Below, in pieces: positions 51,808-56,408 of a stretch of 56,408 nucleotides of DNA. The stretch comes from SIBU01 sp964430335 (lineage in GTDB: Bacteria > Patescibacteriota > Minisyncoccia > Phycocordibacterales > SIBU01), in NCBI GenBank assembly GCA_964430335.1, contig CAYSEN010000005.1:1-56408 (forward strand). The letters run 5' to 3'. Numbering within the stretch: position 1 is the stretch's first letter; each line of letters opens with the position of its first letter. The translations under genes were made by a program, and so were the position numbers. The notes beneath the pieces were generated by a model. That model did no database searches. It was not told the origin of the DNA and was given only the letters and a program-made list of their open reading frames with translations.

Positions 51808-52068
51808 TTATAATTTGCCCTTCAGATCACGAATTAATTTGAGCTTATCCCCTCTTTTGAGACGCTTAAGCTCAGCTTCACGTTTTCTAGCTTTACCTAG
51901 ACTTTTGAATTTCTCATGGTACTTGAGAAAAACAGGTCTGCGAATTTTGGTGTAATGCGCACCACTTTTCAAATGATTGTGAGCATGAAGCCTTCTATCA
52001 AGATCATTTGTGCTACCAATATAAAGAGTTTTGTCAGAACACTCTAAAATATAAGTGAAATACGCCAT
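51808..52068 (-). CDS. GIY-YIG domain protein (UPF0213-like)
   Basis: An 86-residue minimal GIY-YIG fold. The family motif appears as YFTYILECSDKTLYIGSTNDLDRRLHAHN, and the downstream arginine/glutamate lie in RKREAELKRLKRGDKLKLI. Such stand-alone proteins are common in compact genomes; nuclease activity is assumed from the family, not shown. It lies three bases downstream of a 191-aa anchored protein. Confidence 0.92.
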   Translation of the reverse strand: MAYFTYILECSDKTLYIGSTNDLDRRLHAHNHLKSGAHYTKIRRPVFLKYHEKFKSLGKARKREAELKRLKRGDKLKLIRDLKGKL

Positions 52069-52071
52069 GAC

Positions 52072-52647
52072 CTAGATAGCCACGTTGTCGCCTTTTCCTA
52101 TTCTTTTAAGATAATCCTCAATCACCTCAGGGTTATCTCCTTTTTTACAACCATCCAAAAAACCTTCTGCTGATTTGCTATCTGGAAAAGTCATATATGA
52201 AAGTGCTTGTTCACATATAGCATTGATATCAACCTTTCCGCTAACATTCGCATTATTTCCACCTTTCGTAATTGTAAAAATCCCTTTCATGTTAAATTTT
52301 TGCCAGTAACTAGAGCTTAACTCCTCCTTCAAAACTACAAATCCTTCAGCCTTGAAATACTCGCCAGCATTAAACGCTTTCAAATTTTCCGGGGCCTGAC
52401 CGAAATTAACCGCGTAATAATCACCACTGTCTGACAGTGCTCCAAACTGACAATCACCAGATTTATCATCTTTAATTAGTGGTAAACAAACATATTTTCC
52501 AGAAAATGTGCTTGTTGGAACATTATTATCAATTTTATTACCTAATGTACTTTTTGATTTGTCGGCTCGCCAAAAGAAAATCACCGGAACAAGAATAATC
52601 AAAATAATTAATAGGATTAAAATTCCTTTTTTGTCGATTTTATTCAT
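52072..52647 (-). CDS. membrane-anchored protein of unknown function
   Basis: A 191-residue protein with an N-terminal TM helix (about 9-26) and an external domain with three cysteines (YVCLPLIK, GDCQFGAL and the later INAICEQ/DGCKKGD). The domain reads as mixed alpha/beta; no family was recognised. A TGA-TAAAAT box six bases before the ATG marks the start of the transcription unit, and the GIY-YIG gene follows in it. Confidence 0.65.
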   Translation of the reverse strand: MNKIDKKGILILLIILIILVPVIFFWRADKSKSTLGNKIDNNVPTSTFSGKYVCLPLIKDDKSGDCQFGALSDSGDYYAVNFGQAPENLKAFNAGEYFKAEGFVVLKEELSSSYWQKFNMKGIFTITKGGNNANVSGKVDINAICEQALSYMTFPDSKSAEGFLDGCKKGDNPEVIEDYLKRIGKGDNVAI

Positions 52648-52653
52648 GAAAAC

Positions 52654-52662
52654 ATTTTATCA
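52654..52662 (-). promoter_or_regulatory. leaderless-type extended -10 of the 191-aa gene
   Basis: TGA-TAAAAT on the minus strand (hexamer 52654-52659), six bases before the ATG at 52647. Confidence 0.6.
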
Positions 52663-52706
52663 TAAATTTTTTTTGCTTGAACACTGTGTTTTCTGAAAAT
52701 TCATAC

Positions 52707-52712
52707 TATAAT
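52707..52712 (+). promoter_or_regulatory. leaderless-type -10 of the YdeI/OmdA-like gene
   Basis: TATAAT six bases before the ATG at 52719. Confidence 0.5.
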
Positions 52713-52718
52713 CAAAAC

Positions 52719-53018
52719 ATGAATAAAAATAATTTGGGAGTAAGTGTGCCAAACGATTTTAAAATGGCTCTTAAGTTAAAACCAAAGGCACTAGATATTT
52801 GGAAAGACCTCACCCCAATCGCTCGCCGTGATTGGATTCTTTGGATCATTACGGCGAAACTGAAAGAGACTCGTTCCAGAAGAATTGATGTAGCATGCTC
52901 TAAATTGTCCTCCGGCATAAGACGTGTATGTTGTTTTGGTGGAATAAGTTGGCTGATCAAAAATTCACACACAATGGATAAAAAGGTTGCAAAAATCGTT
53001 CTAAAATTTCGCAAATAA
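52719..53018 (+). CDS. YdeI/OmpD-associated (OmdA) domain protein
   Basis: A 99-residue protein with the OmdA-type pattern VPNDFKMALKLKPKALDIWKDLTPIARRDWILWIITAKLKETRSRRIDVACSKL. In YdeI proteins this half is fused to DUF1905; here DUF1905 is a separate gene at 37012-37314. The last 35 residues are shorter and Cys-rich (RVCCFGG), unlike typical members. The start at 52719 is set by TATAAT six bases before it; an in-frame ATG at 52677 lacks support. Its stop is next to the terminator of the opposite-strand gene. Confidence 0.8.
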   Translation: MNKNNLGVSVPNDFKMALKLKPKALDIWKDLTPIARRDWILWIITAKLKETRSRRIDVACSKLSSGIRRVCCFGGISWLIKNSHTMDKKVAKIVLKFRK

Positions 53019-53040
53019 AAAACCCGCAATTATTTGCGGG
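53017..53040 (-). terminator. terminator of the 243-aa-class cassette gene
   Basis: CCCGCAA (53023-53029) pairs with TTGCGGG (53034-53040) around TTAT. Minus-strand tail TTTTTTATTTG. The stop codon of the gene is inside the hairpin. Confidence 0.85.
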
Positions 53041-53722
53041 GCTTAGTGATTGTATCTGACCGTCTTTTTTCTGCTTCTTCAAAAACTGCACCGACGTCGA
53101 TATCGACAAACATGCGTGCCCTGCTGACCATGGCGTCAACCGCGACACACAGGTCGATTATGGCCTGACTTCCGGAATTGACGTCAAGGTAGTTTCCGTT
53201 ATAGAGGGCGCACATGCCTTTTAGTCGCCACTGCGCAGCGACCTTGGCGATGGCAAGATCAAGTATTGCCGACCTCGCCATCGCCTCATTTTTCCAGTAC
53301 TTATTTGGATCTTTCCTCGAATAACCGAGGTTGGCAAGAAATGGCTCCAGTATCGCCATTTGTTTGGCTTGATTCTGACGAGGATTGTCTGCCATCGACT
53401 CGACGCAGTACATCCAGATCGCTCCGAGGAGCATTGTCACGGGAGAAGTAAAGAATACCATCCCTTGCCAATACACCATTCTTGATTCACCTTGGTAGAA
53501 ATGGTGGTAAATCCAAATACTGCAACCCAGTAAAATCAAAAAGATGGAGGCGATGATTTTCATCTTTTTCGGGTACAGTGCCCAGATCGATTGACCGTAG
53601 TGCTCGTAGTGTCTCATTGCCTGCCTGATGTCCACATTGTTTCTTTCTTCGTATGCAGACAGGAATTTAGGGTCGATGGAATCAACCACCGATCTCGCTT
53701 CTTCCATTGTTACAGTTTCCAC
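53030..53722 (-). CDS. two-TM membrane protein, unknown (GC-rich cassette)
   Basis: About 230 residues from a GTG at 53722, which has AAGGA five bases upstream; a TTG at 53761 would add 13 residues. The N-terminal third is soluble (VVDSIDPKFLSAYEERNN), followed by two TM helices (about 56-78 and 88-110) and a soluble, charged C-terminal half. The coding sequence is GC-rich (35 of 60 bases in 53221-53280) between AT-rich neighbours. It is preceded by a structured leader of about 110 bases with three stem-loops and a TTGACA promoter. No family was recognised. Confidence 0.68.
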   Translation of the reverse strand: METVTMEEARSVVDSIDPKFLSAYEERNNVDIRQAMRHYEHYGQSIWALYPKKMKIIASIFLILLGCSIWIYHHFYQGESRMVYWQGMVFFTSPVTMLLGAIWMYCVESMADNPRQNQAKQMAILEPFLANLGYSRKDPNKYWKNEAMARSAILDLAIAKVAAQWRLKGMCALYNGNYLDVNSGSQAIIDLCVAVDAMVSRARMFVDIDVGAVFEEAEKRRSDTITKPRK

Positions 53723-53763
53723 AACTTTCCTTAGTCTATTGAAAGATAGTCTTACGGACAAAA

Positions 53764-53834
53764 CCAGGAACTTACGATCCCTGGAAGTGCAAGGCTAAGC
53801 CTTGTCATCTTTCAGAGCATGTGACAAAGTGCTC
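53764..53834 (-). other. structured leader with three stem-loops upstream of the 53030-53722 gene
   Basis: Perfect inverted repeats: GAGCA...TGCTC (53815-53819 with 53830-53834), CAAGGC-TAA-GCCTTG (53790-53804) and CCAGG...CCTGG (53764-53768 with 53779-53783). They are transcribed as the 5' untranslated region and could regulate the gene; no known riboswitch was recognised. Confidence 0.55.
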
Positions 53835-53842
53835 CGTTTAGC

Positions 53843-53870
53843 ATTATGATATTTTTTAAGAAAATGTCAA
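53843..53870 (-). promoter_or_regulatory. promoter of the 53030-53722 cassette gene
   Basis: On the minus strand TTGACA (53865-53870), a 16-base spacer and CATAAT (53843-53848). Confidence 0.7.
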
Positions 53871-53945
53871 TACAAGTGTCCGAAGGGCAATGACTTGCCA
53901 AGTTAGTATGCTATTATGTCGGTGCGTTTCTTATTATTTAAAATT

Positions 53946-55154
53946 ATGAAAAACAAATTTTCAATCTCACCTATCAATATCATTCTTTTTACCGTCTTTT
54001 TAGACGTTCTTGGACTAGGAGTGATTATTCCGATTTTGCCATTCTACGTTGAGTCGTTTAATGTTTCGGGAATAGTAGTTACTTCCCTATTTGCCGTCTT
54101 CGCGCTGTTCGCATTCTTTAGCTCACCTATTTTAGGAGCGATTTCGGATCGAAAAGGACGAAGACCCGTTCTTCTTGTAAGCCTGGCCTCAAGTGCTATC
54201 GGCTGGCTCATTTTTGCATTTTCAACAACCATCTTCGGTCTTTTCCTAGGAAGGATCATAGACGGCTTGGCTGCGGGAAATATTTCAACTGCTCAAAATT
54301 ATTTAGTCGACATTGCCAAGGACCAGAAGGAACGTACGAAAAACTTGGGGCTGATCGGCGCCGTTTTCGGTGTTAGTTTTATTCTAGGACCCCTTCTAGG
54401 AGGAGTGCTTTCGACGGTCAGCATGAAATTACCTTTTCTTGTCGTTGGAGTGATGTCAGCAGTAAATACTATTCTCGCCTACTTTTTCCTGCCGGAAGTT
54501 CACCACGAGAGAAACACAACAAAACTTTCGATGAACCCTTTCGCGCCAATCATGAAGGCCATTAAAAATAAAAACATTTTACCTCTTTATATTTCGTGGT
54601 TACTGTTCGGTGTTGCGATCTCGCTCAACCAATCTATTTTTGCTCTTTATATCGCCAAGGTATTTTCCTGGGCAGTCATTGCCTCGGGTGTCCTCATGGC
54701 GCTTATCGGGGTAATCATTTCTATCAACCAAGCTTTCTTCATTCCAAAAGTTTGGCTCAAATATTTCAAGGAATCGTTTCTTATGGTTTGGGCATTTATT
54801 CCATTTGCACTGGGCTACATGATAATGGCCGTACCAAACAAACTTGTCTTTGTGTTTGGTCTCATGGTTACAGGCCTTGGACAATCTCTAATGCGCGTAA
54901 TCATGACAAGCCAAATAATCGGCTTTTCTAAAAAGGAAGAACAAGGAGAAAATATGGGAATTTTGGCATCAGTCATGTCACTCTCAATGATTCTAGGACC
55001 AGTTTTGGGAGGATTGGTTTACGAGCAACACCCAAGTTTGCCGTTCATACTTGCGGGAATAATTCTGCTCATTACTTTTGTCTTTATATTCAACACTTAC
55101 AAGAAAATAAAGCCTCACGAACATATTGATGTGGAACCGGTGGAGGCGATTTAA
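53946..55154 (+). CDS. MFS transporter (drug-efflux type)
   Basis: A 402-residue, 12-TM major facilitator. Motif A is GAISDRKGRRPVLL in the loop after helix 2. The DHA1-type motif C is GAVFGVSFILGPLLGG in helix 5. TAQNYLVDIAKDQKERTKNLG matches the TetA-like loop. It resembles tetracycline/multidrug exporters, but the substrate cannot be inferred safely. The start at 53946 (MKNKFSISPINIILF) is preferred over 53916, which would add 10 residues before the first helix. It is a single gene on the plus strand. Confidence 0.92.
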   Translation: MKNKFSISPINIILFTVFLDVLGLGVIIPILPFYVESFNVSGIVVTSLFAVFALFAFFSSPILGAISDRKGRRPVLLVSLASSAIGWLIFAFSTTIFGLFLGRIIDGLAAGNISTAQNYLVDIAKDQKERTKNLGLIGAVFGVSFILGPLLGGVLSTVSMKLPFLVVGVMSAVNTILAYFFLPEVHHERNTTKLSMNPFAPIMKAIKNKNILPLYISWLLFGVAISLNQSIFALYIAKVFSWAVIASGVLMALIGVIISINQAFFIPKVWLKYFKESFLMVWAFIPFALGYMIMAVPNKLVFVFGLMVTGLGQSLMRVIMTSQIIGFSKKEEQGENMGILASVMSLSMILGPVLGGLVYEQHPSLPFILAGIILLITFVFIFNTYKKIKPHEHIDVEPVEAI

Positions 55155-55187
55155 GGATGAACCTGTTTTATTAGGCTAGCCTTCAAA

Positions 55188-55637
55188 CTATCGAGAGCTG
55201 AGAATTTGTTTAAGCTGATCTATAACAGCCTTTTCCCAAAACTTCATCGAGTACCACTTGATAAGTGGCGTGGCGATAACGCTGAGCCATTTTTTGTGAA
55301 TGGTCACTTGATATGTGTAGTCGATTAAAGCTCCTTCAGGATTAGCGGAAAGCAAAAGCTCTTCATGTCCGGAAGTACCGAATTCATAACTGTCATTGTC
55401 TGAAATAAATCCTTTTCCGGGCAAGATTTGAGTTTTCATTTTCACCTTGAAATCCTTACCGAATGATTTTGCAACAGCATCCATCTCCAGATAATTTCCT
55501 TCCCTTTTTGTGACATTGATAGATTTTGCCACTTTCGGAAAACGCTCTGGAAATTTTTCGAAGTCGGTCATTATGTTAAACACCTTTTCTACAGGCGCCT
55601 TAATTAGCCATTGTTTGTGGAGAGTGATTTGGTTCAT
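55188..55637 (-). CDS. SRPBCC (START/Bet v 1-like) domain protein
   Basis: A 149-residue ligand-binding fold: LHKQWLIKAPVEKVFNIMTDFEKFPERFPKVAKSI at the N-terminus is the family opening, with a long C-terminal helix (WYSMKFWEKAVIDQLKQIL). This superfamily binds lipids or other hydrophobic ligands. Substrate is unknown. A TGC-TAAAAT box lies six bases before the ATG. Confidence 0.88.
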   Translation of the reverse strand: MNQITLHKQWLIKAPVEKVFNIMTDFEKFPERFPKVAKSINVTKREGNYLEMDAVAKSFGKDFKVKMKTQILPGKGFISDNDSYEFGTSGHEELLLSANPEGALIDYTYQVTIHKKWLSVIATPLIKWYSMKFWEKAVIDQLKQILSSR

Positions 55638-55643
55638 GCGTTT

Positions 55644-55652
55644 ATTTTAGCA
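55644..55652 (-). promoter_or_regulatory. leaderless-type extended -10 of the SRPBCC gene
   Basis: TGC-TAAAAT on the minus strand (hexamer 55644-55649), six bases before the ATG at 55637. Confidence 0.6.
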
Positions 55653-55758
55653 TGAGGTAAAGATTTCGTATTAGCAAACTACAAAAAATGATCAAATTAT
55701 AATAATATTTATTTTATTTCTCGCGAGAAAAGGGTGGCTTGGTTGTAGCAGTCCTTAC

Positions 55759-56202
55759 TTACTTATTTTCACCTACAACAATGATTTGATTTTTGTACTG
55801 ATCATAGTAATACTCAATTCCAGTGAACGGAACGTCAGAAAACGTTGACCCAGGTCCTTCAGGATTTGTTTTAAAACCTTCTAAATTCAACTTCTCTACA
55901 ATTTCATTTGCATACGCATTTTTTTCACTATCGATATTACTAATCGTAACGTTGATTGTCTTGTCTTTTGTAAAACCTCTTACATTCATCATGGATTGAA
56001 TTTCGTGCCACTTTTCATTACTCATATGTCTCTCTATGGGATGAAAATTGTTGACTATCGCATTTGCATTTGCTCCAACGGCTATCGCATTCCCACTACC
56101 ATTAACATTTGTCTTGGCTGCGTCATTATTAAATAAAATAGCAAGCACAGCTGGAACAACAATTGCAGCTATTGATATCCGATGAGTTATAGTGAATTTC
56201 AT
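55759..56202 (-). CDS. membrane-anchored protein of unknown function
   Basis: About 147 residues from the ATG at 56202, which gives a basic tail and one TM segment (SIAAIVVPAVLAILF). In-frame TTG (56298) and ATG (56223) codons upstream are possible but have a poor context. The external part is Asn/Gly/Ala-rich at first (KTNVNGSGNAIAVGANANAIVNN), then a folded region. No family was recognised, and the start is the least secure in this list. Confidence 0.5.
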   Translation of the reverse strand: MKFTITHRISIAAIVVPAVLAILFNNDAAKTNVNGSGNAIAVGANANAIVNNFHPIERHMSNEKWHEIQSMMNVRGFTKDKTINVTISNIDSEKNAYANEIVEKLNLEGFKTNPEGPGSTFSDVPFTGIEYYYDQYKNQIIVVGENK

Positions 56203-56408
56203 TACTTCTACGTTATCACACATTACTAAAGTATCTACAATTTCCTTAGGATTATGAATATCTCTTCCTACAGGAGTAATACTAAATGGTATTCTCAAAC
56301 ACAGCGGAATTTGATACTCGCAACGGTTTTACTTGTATATTGCTATCAACTGCCTCACGATCAATTCGTCAGCTTTTATATACTCACCACTAAAGTCAAA
56401 CCACACTT
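56203..56408. other. window edge, nothing recognised
   Basis: About 200 bases with only a possible 5' extension of the preceding gene. No RNA gene, terminator or repeat was seen. Confidence 0.4.

Noticed and set aside
1..56408. CRISPR array, prophage, transposase or integron
   Set aside because: No spaced repeats, no transposase or integrase frame and no phage structural genes were seen. The GC-rich genes have no shared flanking site that I could find by eye.

Overview
The window looks like a piece of a Candidate Phyla Radiation (Patescibacteria), probably Parcubacteria-type, chromosome. The supporting features are low overall GC with compact operons, a short SMC, a stripped-down pyruvate kinase, a type IV pilin, a sortase, DsbA-like and small-membrane-protein genes, shortened RpoB/RpoC, and almost no biosynthesis genes. 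This assignment comes from gene content only; there is no rRNA in the window. Five runs of 100 N (4373-4472, 7590-7689, 9297-9396, 23808-23907, 49321-49420) are scaffold gaps. At the last one the flanks repeat the same 55 bases, so that gap is an unmerged contig overlap.

Layout. 1-4.3 kb: tRNA-Ala, a small membrane protein, then hisS, a 4-TM protein, a DEDD exonuclease, a sortase and a DsbA-like thioredoxin. 4.5-19.7 kb (minus strand): a UvrD-type helicase-nuclease, a cell-wall amidase, rpoD, dnaG, rpoC, rpoB and a cyclophilin. 19.7-29.4 kb: rpsP, rnr (plus), a lone AraC-type regulator, smc, rnc, a nusB-Nudix fusion, rpmF, a degenerate Nudix gene and rnhB. 29.4-35.5 kb: dnaE (plus), a PurD-like gene with lost active-site residues, a pilin and a small membrane protein. 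35.5-43.4 kb (minus): small membrane and stress-type proteins (DoxX, PQ-loop-like, SWIB, DUF1905, VKOR-like, zinc ribbon, SOUL), then a lower-glycolysis operon (hydroxyacid dehydrogenase, gpm, pyk, eno). 43.5-56.4 kb: a secreted protein, a DUF4105 protein, an ABC-F ATPase, dinB, two tandem pairs of paralogues that each hold one intact and one apparently dead enzyme, a GIY-YIG protein, an MFS transporter and an SRPBCC protein.

Two genome-level patterns stand out. First, many ordinary genes have a -10 hexamer (often extended TGn) exactly six bases before the ATG and no ribosome binding site, which is the signature of leaderless mRNA. Second, six GC-rich single genes (AraC-type, Nudix-like, PurD-like, and three of unknown function) interrupt the AT-rich background. 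Each has its own promoter (five with a clear TTGACA/TTGACT -35), a stem-loop in a real 5' leader, and its own terminator at or over the stop codon. They behave like moron-type cassettes and are the best candidate here for something undescribed.

The core genes form a coherent information-processing block (transcription, replication priming, DNA polymerase III alpha, RNA processing). The envelope genes (sortase, amidase, DsbA, M14-like and metallopeptidase-like anchored proteins, pilin) fit a small, surface-dependent, host-associated cell.
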